Source: JADJQU01 sp035490315 (GTDB lineage Bacteria > Planctomycetota > UBA1135 > GCA-002686595). From it: 24,724 nucleotides of DNA. Where the stretch lies: the NCBI GenBank assembly GCA_035490315.1, contig DATHET010000327.1:1-24724 (forward strand), read 5' to 3'. The position numbers and the translations under genes are program-made. How positions within the stretch are numbered: the stretch's first letter is position 1; each line of letters starts with the position of its first letter. Below are positions 7,947 to 23,124 of the stretch, one piece after another. A model generated the notes under the pieces. The model had not been told where the DNA came from. It saw only the letters and a list, made by a program, of their open reading frames with translations, and searched no databases.

Positions 7947-8714
7947 CTACACGCTGACGCGCAGACCGACGTACAGTCCATCGAGCGTGAAGTCGGCCTT
8001 CACGTCCTCGTTGCCGTCCTCGTATTCGGCGTCGACGTCGATGCGCCGGTAGCCAGCGGTCAAGAAGGCGTCGACGGGTCCCACGTCGAGCAAGCGCAGT
8101 CGCGCCGACACGTCCGTGTCGAAGTACGTGGCCTCGTTGCCGTCGATGTCGACCGACATGCCGGCGACCATCGCTTCGAACTCCAGGCGCCAGACGTTCA
8201 GACCGCCGCGCACGACCAGGACAGGAACGGGCAGGACTTCGTCGATGTTCTCCGGAGGGAAGTTGTTGGCCTGATCCTGGACCTCGGCTTCGAAGTCGAT
8301 GACGGCCACGCCAAGTCCCAGGCCCAGCTCCACCATCGGCACGGGCAGGACGTCGAAGGTCACCAGGCCGCGGTGGATCGCAACGTCCATCGTGCTGTCG
8401 ACCGCGACGTTCGCGCCGGGGATGCCGCCGAAGTTGGTCACCGTGCCGCTGCCCGACCAGTCCGCGTCCTGCGTGGCCAGGGTGACGTGCGGGATGCCCC
8501 ACTCGAAGTCGGCGCGCAAGCCGATGGAAGACTCCTCGTCCTCGATGCCGATCCCGTCGAGGGAGTTGCGCGTCACCGGGTTGCCCGAGCTGGTCAGAGC
8601 CAGGTCGCCCGAGGGCTCGAGCCTGCCGTAGGTCGCCTCGACGGCGAACTGCGGCGCGGAGCACGAGGCGGCGAACAGGCTTGCGACGATTGCGAATGAA
8701 AACCGGGTCTTCAT
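7947..8714 (-). CDS. Outer-membrane beta-barrel-like lipoprotein
   Basis: The 255-residue product starts MKTRFSFAIVASLFAASC, a lipoprotein signal peptide with lipobox FAASC, so Cys18 is probably acylated. The mature part alternates polar and hydrophobic residues in beta-strand fashion (IGLRADFEWGIPHVTLATQD, GLVTFDVLPVPMVELGLGLG, LNVWRLEFEAMVAGMSVDI, AFLTAGYRRIDVDAEYED) and ends GLYVGLRVSV, like the last strand of an outer-membrane barrel, although the terminal residue is Val and not Phe. The length suits an 8-10 stranded barrel of the OmpW/OmpA-like size class. ATG at 8714 is the only plausible start; no Shine-Dalgarno is seen. It is divergent from the ECF sigma operon at 8928, so it could be a target of that sigma factor, but no shared promoter motif was found. 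Confidence 0.72.
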   Translation of the reverse strand: MKTRFSFAIVASLFAASCSAPQFAVEATYGRLEPSGDLALTSSGNPVTRNSLDGIGIEDEESSIGLRADFEWGIPHVTLATQDADWSGSGTVTNFGGIPGANVAVDSTMDVAIHRGLVTFDVLPVPMVELGLGLGVAVIDFEAEVQDQANNFPPENIDEVLPVPVLVVRGGLNVWRLEFEAMVAGMSVDIDGNEATYFDTDVSARLRLLDVGPVDAFLTAGYRRIDVDAEYEDGNEDVKADFTLDGLYVGLRVSV

Positions 8715-8927
8715 GGGGGATCTCGACTCGGGCCTTGGGGGACGCGGGCGCGGACGGGTGCACTTCGTTCACCTCCCCTATCGGCGCGCTCCGGTCCCGA
8801 CTGGACAACCCCCGTCCCAGCAGGCGCTTGCGCCGGTGGATTCAGGCTTGTCTGGGCCTCAAGGAGGGCAGTTCCCGGAATTGTGCAACCCCGGGACGGG
8901 GAACTCCGGTAGAGGGCAGCGATCGAA

Positions 8928-9461
8928 ATGCGCTCGACGATGAACCCACCCCACGAGGAGTTGCGCTCGGACTCGCGAAGGGGGCTCGAGGAACTCCTGG
9001 TCTTGGAGCTCCCTGCATTGCGCTCGTTCGTCGAGCGTCTGGTGCGCGGGATGCGGCCGCCGGTCGAAGCGGAGGACATCGTCCAGGAGACTCTCGCGCG
9101 TGCCCTGCGCTACCGCGAGAGTTTCGATCCGGGGCAGCCGGCAGGGCCGTGGCTGTGCAAGCTCGCCTTGCGGCTGGTGATCGACTCGCGCGCGTCCCAG
9201 CGGCGCGACGCGGAGCATCGAGTGGAATTCGCGCGCGCTTTTGGGCATGACGTCGCTTCGGACGCGGCAGCCGAGTGCAGCGCGGAGACTCTTGCTCGCT
9301 GGACGGCGCGACTCTCGGCCGTGGAGCGCGAGGTGCTGCTGCGCTTCCATCAAGGCGGCGAGAGTCTGCGGGAGATCTCCATGGCGATGGGCTTGCCCGA
9401 GGGCACGCTCAAATCGCACCTGCACCGCGGGCGCAAGAAACTGGTCTGGGAGGATGCATGA
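8928..9461 (+). CDS. ECF-type RNA polymerase sigma factor
   Basis: The 177-residue protein has the two ECF domains. Region 2 lies at ~25-85 (LRSFVERLVRGMRPPVEAED, IVQETLARALRYRESFDP, GPWLCKLALRLVIDSRAS). Region 4 lies at ~120-172 (LSAVEREVLLRFHQGGESLR, EISMAMGLPEGTLKSHLHRG, RKKL), with the helix-turn-helix that would read the -35. It directs polymerase to a small regulon in response to an unidentified signal. ATG at 8928 is favoured by AGAGGG 11 bases upstream; a second in-frame ATG at 8940 is possible. Its TGA overlaps the ATG of the next gene, so the two are translationally coupled, the usual layout for an ECF sigma factor and its membrane-bound regulator. Confidence 0.88.
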   Translation: MRSTMNPPHEELRSDSRRGLEELLVLELPALRSFVERLVRGMRPPVEAEDIVQETLARALRYRESFDPGQPAGPWLCKLALRLVIDSRASQRRDAEHRVEFARAFGHDVASDAAAECSAETLARWTARLSAVEREVLLRFHQGGESLREISMAMGLPEGTLKSHLHRGRKKLVWEDA

Positions 9462-9931
9462 AAGCCCTCGAAAACGACCGGGAATCGTTCTGGGAACACG
9501 CCCAACGCGCGTTGGACGAGCGACGCGATCCGCGCGATGACCCGCGCGTCCTCGAGGCGATCCTGGAGGAACCGGAGCGCTTGCGCGAGCTCGAGATCCT
9601 GCTGGCCCGGATCGAGGTCCTGCCCGCGTCAGCGCGAAAGCGGCCCGTTCGGCGAGCGGCTGTCGTCCTGGCGATCCTCGGCGCCGCCGCGGCCTTGATC
9701 CTGGTCTGTGTCGCGCGGAAGGAAGCTCCCCGAGCTCGAGCCGGCCAGTCGCTGCCCGAGCAGGTTGTCCGCTTCGAATTCGAGCTGACCAACGAATCTC
9801 CAGGACATTCCACCCGGATCGTGATCAACGATCTCGGATCCAAGACCGTTTCCAACTTCAGCGGCGATCCGCTGACCATGGCCATCCTGACGACGGAGCT
9901 CTCGAAACCGCACACGCCGCGAATCCCATGA
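9458..9931 (+). CDS. Single-pass membrane protein, candidate anti-sigma factor
   Basis: The 157-residue protein has an acidic, charged N-terminal cytoplasmic half (~1-60, rich in Glu/Arg, helical), one transmembrane segment at ~64-86 (RRAAVVLAILGAAAALILVC) and a short C-terminal exported part. This topology and its place immediately after an ECF sigma gene fit an anti-sigma factor that holds the sigma at the membrane. The HxxxCxxC zinc motif of ZAS-type anti-sigma factors is absent, so it would be a divergent type; this role is inferred from context. ATG at 9458 overlaps the preceding TGA as ATGA, and GGGAGG stands 4 bases upstream. Its own stop overlaps the next start in the same way. Confidence 0.7.
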   Translation: MKALENDRESFWEHAQRALDERRDPRDDPRVLEAILEEPERLRELEILLARIEVLPASARKRPVRRAAVVLAILGAAAALILVCVARKEAPRARAGQSLPEQVVRFEFELTNESPGHSTRIVINDLGSKTVSNFSGDPLTMAILTTELSKPHTPRIP

Positions 9932-10998
9932 ATTCCTCGCTTTCGATCTTTGCAGCCATCGTCCTCGCGTTGCCCGTCCCGGCCTTCCAGGAGCCCCAAC
10001 GCAAGATCGCGCAGCCCGATCCGCGGGTCGCAGCACAGCGCAGGCTGCGGATGATCGACCTGCATGACCTGATCGCAGCCGACGCGGTCTTGCCAGACTT
10101 TGAAATGCCCGACTGGTCCGCACGGGCCGAACGGCATCCGCGTCGAGCGACGAGTGCCGCGGAGGGCAAGGCCCCCGCTGCCGCTCCAGCACCGAAGGCC
10201 GACGAAGCACGACTCACCGCGCGAGCGGTGCAGTGGCAGGCCATGCTCAACACTTGGATTCAACCGCCGCTCGAGGCTGGTGCCGATCGGCTAGAGATGC
10301 TGGCCAACGGGGTGCTTCTTGCGAATCTCACGCAGACAGGTCACGAGTGGCTCGACGCCTTCCTGGAACAACAGCGCAAACCCCAGGGCATGTTGAGCAC
10401 CCAGGTTCACATCCTCGTCGGCCCGAAGGCCGCGACTCAGCTCGTCGTTCCAGCTGGAAAGGACAGGGTATTCCTGGGCAGGGAGGAGCTCGAACACCTG
10501 ATCGGTCTCGTTCGCGCCCAGGCCGACATCGAGGTGGTGTCATCGAGTCACATTTCCTTTTTTCGCACACGCAATTGCACGGCGACCTACGACTCGGTTG
10601 CCTACGTGAAGGACTGGACGGTCGAGACGGTCGAGCCGCGACACCGGCAAATTGCAGTTCCGGAAATCGGGTATGCGATCAACGGCGAGGCAATGCTCGC
10701 GCGCGGTGTCTGGCTGGGCACGGATCGGATCGGGCTCGAAGTCGAGCTGCAACGATCGGTGCTGCAGCATCCGATTCGCTCGCAGGTCGTCCGCCTGGAA
10801 TTGGATGGCGGACAGGATGTCGAGGTCGGGCTGCCCACCGTCGATTCCCAGCGCCTCAAGACGCAGCTGATTTTGCAGCCAGGACACTCGGTCGCCTTCC
10901 GCGGCCCCCTGGCGGACGGCGAGCGCGAGATCGTCGTCCTGCTGCACGCGGATCAAGTGGATCGGGCCGAGATCCTCGAGCCACACCAGCACAAGTAG
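9928..10998 (+). CDS. Secreted secretin-like protein of unknown function
   Basis: The 356-residue product begins with a signal peptide (MNSSLSIFAAIVLALPVPAF). The mature part opens with LRMIDLHDLIA, passes a Pro/Ala linker, then shows a compact alpha/beta segment (LEMLANGVLLANLTQTGHEW, LDAFLEQQRKPQG, TQVHILVGPK) like the ring-building modules of secretins. The last third (VELQRSVLQHPIRSQVVRLE, then VGLPTVDSQRLKTQLILQPG and GEREIVVLLHADQV) resembles the beta-rich C-terminal secretin domain. At this length it lacks the repeated N-domains of a full type II or III secretin, so pore formation is doubtful. ATG at 9928 overlaps the preceding TGA as ATGA. As third gene of the sigma operon it may be the exported effector or sensor of that system. 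The secretin assignment is from pattern only. Confidence 0.6.
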   Translation: MNSSLSIFAAIVLALPVPAFQEPQRKIAQPDPRVAAQRRLRMIDLHDLIAADAVLPDFEMPDWSARAERHPRRATSAAEGKAPAAAPAPKADEARLTARAVQWQAMLNTWIQPPLEAGADRLEMLANGVLLANLTQTGHEWLDAFLEQQRKPQGMLSTQVHILVGPKAATQLVVPAGKDRVFLGREELEHLIGLVRAQADIEVVSSSHISFFRTRNCTATYDSVAYVKDWTVETVEPRHRQIAVPEIGYAINGEAMLARGVWLGTDRIGLEVELQRSVLQHPIRSQVVRLELDGGQDVEVGLPTVDSQRLKTQLILQPGHSVAFRGPLADGEREIVVLLHADQVDRAEILEPHQHK

Positions 10999-11092
10999 TC
11001 CGCGACCGCGAGCCAGGCTCGGCTTGGATCGATTGGCTACGAGCCGCATGGATTCTGCCGACCGCGCGCCGGGCGCTTGCCGAACGGATACG

Positions 11093-11124
11093 AAAAAAGC
11101 CCCTGGGGTGAACCAGGGGCTTTT
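11093..11124 (-). terminator. Intrinsic terminator of the rRNA operon
   Basis: A perfect 12-base stem (AAAAGCCCCTGG at 11095-11106 with CCAGGGGCTTTT at 11113-11124, 6-base loop) is followed on the minus strand by six T residues (11098-11093), 10 bases after the 5S 3' end. The A/T ends of the stem also give the plus strand a short T run, so it may stop transcripts from the sigma operon ending at 10998. Confidence 0.85.
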
Positions 11125-11134
11125 CGAAGAAAAA

Positions 11135-11241
11135 CCCGGCGATGACCTACTTTCTCGCTTGAGCAATATCATCGGCAGCTTCTGCTTGACGACCGTGTTC
11201 GGGATGGGAACGGGTATGGCCAGAAGCTTGTGATCACCGGG
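11135..11241 (-). rRNA. rrf: 5S ribosomal RNA
   Basis: The antisense strand reads CCCGGCGATGACCTACTTTC at one end and GTGATCACCGGG at the other, which pair as the terminal 5S helix; the internal TTCGGGATGGGAACGGGT is characteristic of the conserved 5S core. The length is about 107 bases, and it sits last in the operon, about 145 bases after the 23S 3' end. Ends are assigned from the terminal helix and could be off by a few bases. Confidence 0.9.
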
Positions 11242-11387
11242 AATGCGCAGGCGGCTCGGCCTCGTGAAGAGGGAACCGCCTGTTGTAAGAAAAGGCGAAT
11301 CGGGAAATGCAAGGGGACAGACCACACCATGAAGGCGTGACCTTGTCCTTGATCGTCAGCGACGAATCGCTGGCGAAAAAGGAGAAG

Positions 11388-14363
<2,976 letters not shown>

Positions 14364-14412
14364 ATGTCTTCTTGTTGTCTAATGGCTTGCCACTTACATT
14401 CCCGATTCGCCT

Positions 14413-14428
14413 CGTTTTCAAAGAACGC
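14413..14428 (-). promoter_or_regulatory. boxA antitermination site before 23S
   Basis: The minus strand reads CGTTCTTTGAAAACG about 50 bases before the 23S 5' end. It matches the boxA form known from rRNA operons (TGTTCTTTGAAAACT type), where NusB/S10 loads antitermination factors onto polymerase. Confidence 0.7.
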
Positions 14429-14528
14429 CGAGGCAGAGCCTCGACTGTTTCACTTTCCTACACCGTGACTGGATCAGGTGGCCCTCGAGCTCGTCGGCAA
14501 CTCCTCCGGACAGTCTTGGACTGTCACG

Positions 14529-14604
14529 TGGTGGAGGCGACGGGACTCGAACCCACGACCCCCTGGTTGCAAACCAGGTGCTCTACCAACTGAGCTACGC
14601 CCCC
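14529..14604 (-). tRNA. tRNA-Ala (anticodon UGC)
   Basis: This 76-base gene gives a full cloverleaf on the minus strand: acceptor GGGGGCG pairs with CGCCTCC, the D-arm contains AGCTCAGTTGGTAGAGC, the anticodon loop TTTGCAA carries TGC, and the T-arm contains GGGTTCGAGTCCC. The CCA end is encoded. It sits in the spacer between 16S and 23S, downstream of tRNA-Ile, the commonest bacterial arrangement. Confidence 0.97.
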
Positions 14605-14648
14605 GGTCGTGCCGCGCCCATCGTGGTGGTGCAGGCGTCACCCTGGAG

Positions 14649-14725
14649 TGGTGGGCCTGACTGGACTTGAACCAGAGACCTCCCGCTTATCAGGCGGACG
14701 CTCTAACCAACTGAGCTACAGGCCC
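14649..14725 (-). tRNA. tRNA-Ile (anticodon GAU)
   Basis: This 77-base gene on the minus strand has acceptor GGGCCTG pairing with CAGGCCC, anticodon loop CTGATAA with GAT, a five-pair anticodon stem (TCCGC/GCGGG) and T-arm CTGGTTCAAGTCCAG. The CCA end is encoded. It precedes tRNA-Ala in the 16S-23S spacer. Its charging enzyme, IleS, is encoded about 2 kb upstream on the same strand. Confidence 0.97.
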
Positions 14726-16548
<1,823 letters not shown>

Positions 16549-16582
16549 TTGTGAAGTTATTTGTCTGGTTCTTGGAAAATAA

Positions 16583-16625
16583 GAGCTGTAGCGCCGTGAC
16601 ATCACGTCACAGCAACCGACAGCTC
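16583..16625 (-). promoter_or_regulatory. Leader inverted repeat upstream of 16S
   Basis: GAGCTGT (16583-16589) pairs with ACAGCTC (16619-16625), and inside it GTGAC pairs with GTCAC (16596-16610). This two-tier hairpin lies 35-75 bases before the 16S 5' end and is probably a leader structure for rRNA folding or processing. Confidence 0.45.
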
Positions 16626-16640
16626 ATGCTCGCACAGTTT

Positions 16641-16668
16641 CAAGGGCCACCCTTGTTTTCAGAGAGCT
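16641..16668 (-). promoter_or_regulatory. boxA-like site and adjoining hairpin in the rRNA leader
   Basis: The minus strand reads AGCTCTCTGAAAACA (16668-16654), close to boxA and to the clear copy before 23S. It runs straight into a perfect 6-base hairpin, CAAGGG-TGG-CCCTTG (16655-16641). Together they look like an rRNA antitermination signal. Confidence 0.55.
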
Positions 16669-16761
16669 TCGACGCGCTGCCGTGAGGCATGGCATCCGGC
16701 GGGGCCTTACAGCCCTGCCGCCACTCGTCCTGGGCGCAAGCCCGTTCGATGAGGGACGGGG

Positions 16762-16789
16762 ATAGTAGGCTTTTCTCCCCTCCCGTCAA
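16762..16789 (-). promoter_or_regulatory. rRNA operon promoter
   Basis: On the minus strand TTGACG (16789-16784) and TACTAT (16767-16762) are 16 bases apart, followed by a C/G-rich discriminator (CCCCGTCCC), typical of strong growth-rate-regulated rRNA promoters. Transcription should start near 16755, about 205 bases before 16S. A weaker pair, TCGACA and TAAGTT further upstream (near 16860-16830), may be a second promoter. Confidence 0.7.
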
Positions 16790-17062
16790 CAACCGGTCTC
16801 GATTTCTTGCTCGAGGCCCCTCGCTTGCCCATAACTTACAGCGAGAGAAGGCTTTATGTCGATCTCGATCCGCGAGGAAATCGCCGAAAAAGCTCCGAAA
16901 ACCGCTTGCAGCCGAGCTCAGGGGCTCCCGAGTTCTCGATGACGTTCTCGGGAGGATTGATCAGCCCTGCGTGTCCGCCGCGAGCCCGGCGGGGGCAGGC
17001 CTGGAGCGCCACAGCCGCAACCCAGTGTGAAGCCAGGGTTTGTGGACGATCAAGCCTCTGGA
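16790..17062. other. Intergenic region between L,D-transpeptidase and rRNA promoter
   Basis: There is no gene here. A hairpin with 8-base arms (CTCCCGAG at 16925-16932, CTCGGGAG at 16947-16954) may mark the end of the L,D-transpeptidase transcript, but no T run follows, so it is not a standard intrinsic terminator. Confidence 0.4.
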
Positions 17063-18355
17063 TCAGGGCTGGACGAGCACGTCCGCCTTCTCGGGCAGGA
17101 TCTCGAACAGCACCTCGACGTCCTGGTTGCGCAGCCGCACGCACCCGGAGCTGACCGCGCCGCCGACCGTGCTCGGATCGGTCGTTCCGTGGAAACCCAG
17201 GTGCGACTCCACCCCGTTGGCTTGCCACGAGAGCCAGCGCGTGCCGAGCGGATTCTCCGGATCACCGAAGGGCACCGGCTTCGCGCCGCTGCGGAACCAC
17301 GAGGGCTTTTCCATCTTCGATCCGATCTTGTACTGGCCGGGCACCGTGTCGTTGCCTGGCTTGCCGACCCCGCCCTCCCAGGCCGCGACCACTTCTTCGC
17401 CCATCATGTACATGACCCAGCGCGTGGAGATGTCGACCAGCATGTGCGCGCGCTCGGTGGGAATGCGCAGGACGTCGTTGGGATGCAGGCTCTTCTCGTT
17501 CTTGAGCTGATTGGCACGCTCGATCAGCCCGGTGCAGATCAACAGCTCGGGATGCTCCTTGAGCACGCGCTGGCGGACGAGCGTGAGGCTGTCGCCGGGC
17601 TTGACCGTGGTGTTGATCGAGGGCCAGTTGCCCTTCACGTTCCAGCGGTGTCCGGCCTGAGCGAGGGCGATGCCGTCGCTCCAGCGCTGCAGCGCCGTCC
17701 GATCCGAGGGCCAGGTCGCGGTCGCGTCGGCGAGCAGCACGTCGGAATAGCCCTTTGCCGCTTCCGCGAAGCGCCCGGCGGAGAGCGCCAGAGCCGCGTC
17801 GCGCGCCCGCAGAGCGAGCCCCATCGAGATCGCCGCGATCGACTCCGATCCGCTGGACGCGGGCAGCGCGCCCACGTTCGTTCCCGCCACGGCCGAGGCG
17901 ACGAGCGCGTGCTCGCGCGCGTCGAGCTCGTCGGACTTCTCGATGCTCGAAGCGGATTTCATCGCGTGCTCGCGGTCGCCCGCGATCGCGGCGGAAACCG
18001 CGGAAAACATCGCGCGCCGGGCGGCGGAGAGCTCGCTCTGACTCAGCCGCACGCTGACTTCCGACCAGGGACGGTGCAGCAAGGCCGCGGCGATCTCCTG
18101 CTCCTCGACGCGTGTCGCGCGCATCGGCGCGGGCGGCGGAATCAGCGCTGCCTGCACGGGCTGGGGTGCCGCCGCGGGCGGCGGAGCCGGCTTTGCGGTC
18201 ACGGCCGGAGCTGAACTCGTCGTTTCGGCAGCAGTGACGGAATTATCGAGAAATCCAGCCTTTTCGCTGCCCTGCACCGCGTCCTTCGAACAGGATCCGA
18301 GCCACGCACCGAGCACCAATACGATCGCGAATCCCGAGCCCCAGAAAAGCCTCAT
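17063..18355 (-). CDS. Lipoprotein L,D-transpeptidase (YkuD domain) with LysM-like segment
   Basis: The 430-residue protein begins MRLFWGSGFAIVLVLGAWLG followed by SCSKD, a lipoprotein signal with Cys as the likely lipid-anchored residue. A Pro/Ala-rich linker (~45-85) and an Ala-rich helical region follow. A LysM-like segment (VKPGDSLTLVRQRVLKEHPE, then NDVLRIP) near ~250-300 should bind peptidoglycan. The C-terminal YkuD domain carries the catalytic signature SHLGFHGTT then SSGCVRLRNQD, with His and the nucleophilic Cys. These enzymes form 3-3 peptidoglycan cross-links or attach proteins. ATG at 18355 has AGGGG about 8 bases upstream and puts the signal peptide first; the longer open frame upstream is not coding-like. 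The gene stands alone between the rRNA promoter and the 6S-like RNA. Confidence 0.9.
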   Translation of the reverse strand: MRLFWGSGFAIVLVLGAWLGSCSKDAVQGSEKAGFLDNSVTAAETTSSAPAVTAKPAPPPAAAPQPVQAALIPPPAPMRATRVEEQEIAAALLHRPWSEVSVRLSQSELSAARRAMFSAVSAAIAGDREHAMKSASSIEKSDELDAREHALVASAVAGTNVGALPASSGSESIAAISMGLALRARDAALALSAGRFAEAAKGYSDVLLADATATWPSDRTALQRWSDGIALAQAGHRWNVKGNWPSINTTVKPGDSLTLVRQRVLKEHPELLICTGLIERANQLKNEKSLHPNDVLRIPTERAHMLVDISTRWVMYMMGEEVVAAWEGGVGKPGNDTVPGQYKIGSKMEKPSWFRSGAKPVPFGDPENPLGTRWLSWQANGVESHLGFHGTTDPSTVGGAVSSGCVRLRNQDVEVLFEILPEKADVLVQP

Positions 18356-18549
18356 GGCGACATCCCCTACCTGTCCGACGCCGCGGAAAAAAGACAGCTC
18401 TCGCCGATCGTGACTTGCTGTGCGCCGAATTCCGCGGGCGTGCGCCGGCGCGCGGCGATCGTAGCAGTGCGCAAGGCGCACTTCGATGCAGCACGTGCGA
18501 CTTCGTCGGACGCGCGCTCCGCGCGAGGCGCTCCGCGCGAGCGGGGAGT
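18356..18549. other. Intergenic region upstream of L,D-transpeptidase
   Basis: No gene was recognised. The region should hold the L,D-transpeptidase promoter, but no confident -35/-10 pair was found. Its left part is ordinary GC-rich sequence; its right part holds the tandem repeat at 18514-18541. Confidence 0.45.
18514..18541. repeat. Two perfect tandem 14-base repeats
   Basis: GCGCTCCGCGCGAG occurs twice without a gap (18514-18527 and 18528-18541). Each unit contains the dyad GCGC-TCC-GCGC, so on the minus strand it can form GC hairpins immediately after the 6S-like RNA. It may act as a 3' boundary, although no T run follows. Confidence 0.6.
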
Positions 18550-18711
18550 GAGGGAGCCCCGGCTCTGCCGTGACGGCTTGGACCCGGAACCCAAAGGTTC
18601 ACAGGGGGCCCAACACGCCGCGCTGAGGCGGCAGTCGAACAGGGCCCATCGGATGCTTGTAGGGCCCGGGGGTTGAAGCCCGAAACACCTGCGAAGCCAG
18701 GGACATCCCTC
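18550..18711 (-). ncRNA. ssrS: Candidate 6S RNA (rod-shaped intergenic RNA)
   Basis: This 162-base minus-strand segment folds end to end. GAGGGA (18711-18706) pairs with TCCCTC (18555-18550). CCCTGGCT (18702-18695) pairs with AGCCGGGG (18564-18557). GGCTT (18680-18676) pairs with AAGCC (18579-18575). CCCGG (18670-18666) pairs with CCGGG (18587-18583). An apical stem joins GGGCCC (18647-18642) to GGGCCC (18611-18606), capped by GCCGC/GCGGC. The length and the closing stem, internal bubble and apical stem fit 6S RNA, which binds sigma70 polymerase. The 3' strand GGGTTCCGGGTCCAAGCC resembles the corresponding Escherichia coli segment as I recall it. A promoter-like pair lies just upstream. It is not a tmRNA, SRP RNA or RNase P RNA by motif. 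Identity is inferred from shape and partial sequence likeness. Confidence 0.5.
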
Positions 18712-18717
18712 GGCCGG

Positions 18718-18746
18718 ACACTAACCCCGACGGCCGCGCTTGCCAA
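18718..18746 (-). promoter_or_regulatory. Candidate promoter of the 6S-like RNA
   Basis: On the minus strand TTGGCA (18746-18741) and TAGTGT (18723-18718) are 17 bases apart; the start would fall near 18711, exactly at the first base of the closing stem. The -35 is good, the -10 weak. It lies just beyond the ileS stop at 18771. Confidence 0.45.
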
Positions 18747-18770
18747 GCAAGCTTCTCTGGGTGAACTGGA

Positions 18771-22100
<3,330 letters not shown>

Positions 22101-22113
22101 CGGGCGCAGCGTT

Positions 22114-23124
22114 CTACCACGCCTGCGCGCGGATTTCCGCCGCGATGCGATCGGCGAGCGCGAGCGCGCGTCGGCCGTCTTCGCCGCTGACCTCGACCTC
22201 GCGGCCCTCGGCGATCGCGCGCAGGAACGAATCGAGCTCGGCCTGCAGCGGCCGCTGCTCGCTCGACAGCTCGAGCTCGATCACCTCGAGCAGATCCTTG
22301 GTCAGGAAATCCGGCCGTTTGGCGAGCTCGGCGGGATCGAGACGGCGCAGGTCGAGGCGGCCCTCCTCCCACTTCGGCCCCTTGCGCACCAGGAGGCCGT
22401 AGTTCTTCTGGAAGTCGAGGCTGACGTAGCTCTCCGAGGAGAACATGCGGAAGCGGCGCATCGGCTGCAGCGAAGCACGGCTCGCGGTGACATTGGCGCG
22501 CGCGCCGTTGGCGAACACCAGGCGCACGCTGGCGACGTCCTCGTTGTCGGTCAGGATCGCTCCGCCGGCGGCGTCGAGCGAGACCAGCTCGCTGTCGACC
22601 ATGTCGAGCACCAGGTCGAGGTCGTGGATCATCAGATCGTGGACCACGCCGATGTCCTGGCTGCGGAAGCTGAAGGGCGCGAGGCGATGGCACTCGATGA
22701 ACTTGGGGCGAAGCCCGAGCTCGCGCACGCGCTTGAGGCCGGGCTGGAAGCGCTCGACGTGGCCGACCGCGACCTGGGCCTTGCCGCGTTTCGCGGCCTC
22801 CAGGATCCGATCGGCGTCGGCGAGCGTGCCCGCCAGGGGTTTTTCGATCAGGCAGGAGCGGCCGCGCAGGAGCTGCGGCACCGCGACGTCGGCGTGGTTC
22901 ACGGTCGGCACCGCGATCGACACGCAGTCGATGTCGTCGGGCAGGTCCTCGACGCGGGAAAAGGCCTGGGTGTGAGCCTCGGCGGCGATCGCCTTGGCCC
23001 GCTCCATCGAGGCGTCGACCACGCCGACCAATTCGGCGCGCGGATTCTCGTCGTAGATCTTGGCGTGGAAGCGGCCGAGGTGACCGACGCCGATCACCGC
23101 CACGCGCAGCTTCTCCCGGCTCAC
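22114..23124 (-). CDS. Gfo/Idh/MocA-family oxidoreductase, candidate UDP-GlcNAc 3-dehydrogenase
   Basis: The 336-residue protein opens with a Rossmann NAD(P)-binding motif (LRVAVIGVGHLGRFHAKIY, residues 6-24), then VSIAVPTVNH and the family's EKP motif at 94-96 (CLIEKPLAGT), and VAVGHVERFQP. The C-terminal part is the alpha/beta substrate domain. GTG at 23124 overlaps the lpxA TGA as GTGA, so translation is coupled; a longer open frame upstream lies inside lpxA and is rejected. Family members oxidise sugar or sugar-nucleotide hydroxyls. Next to lpxA, the best-known member is GnnA, which oxidises UDP-GlcNAc at C3 so that GnnB can aminate it to UDP-GlcNAc3N for an N-linked lipid A. That role is inferred from position. 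No GnnB aminotransferase is present in the window, so another sugar substrate remains possible. Confidence 0.85.
   Translation of the reverse strand: MSREKLRVAVIGVGHLGRFHAKIYDENPRAELVGVVDASMERAKAIAAEAHTQAFSRVEDLPDDIDCVSIAVPTVNHADVAVPQLLRGRSCLIEKPLAGTLADADRILEAAKRGKAQVAVGHVERFQPGLKRVRELGLRPKFIECHRLAPFSFRSQDIGVVHDLMIHDLDLVLDMVDSELVSLDAAGGAILTDNEDVASVRLVFANGARANVTASRASLQPMRRFRMFSSESYVSLDFQKNYGLLVRKGPKWEEGRLDLRRLDPAELAKRPDFLTKDLLEVIELELSSEQRPLQAELDSFLRAIAEGREVEVSGEDGRRALALADRIAAEIRAQAW

Noticed and set aside
18550..18711. tmRNA, SRP RNA or RNase P RNA as identity of the intergenic RNA
   Set aside because: It has no tRNA-like ends with CCA and tag frame, no GGAAGCAGCCA-type SRP loop, and no RNase P core motifs. 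The rod shape fits 6S better.
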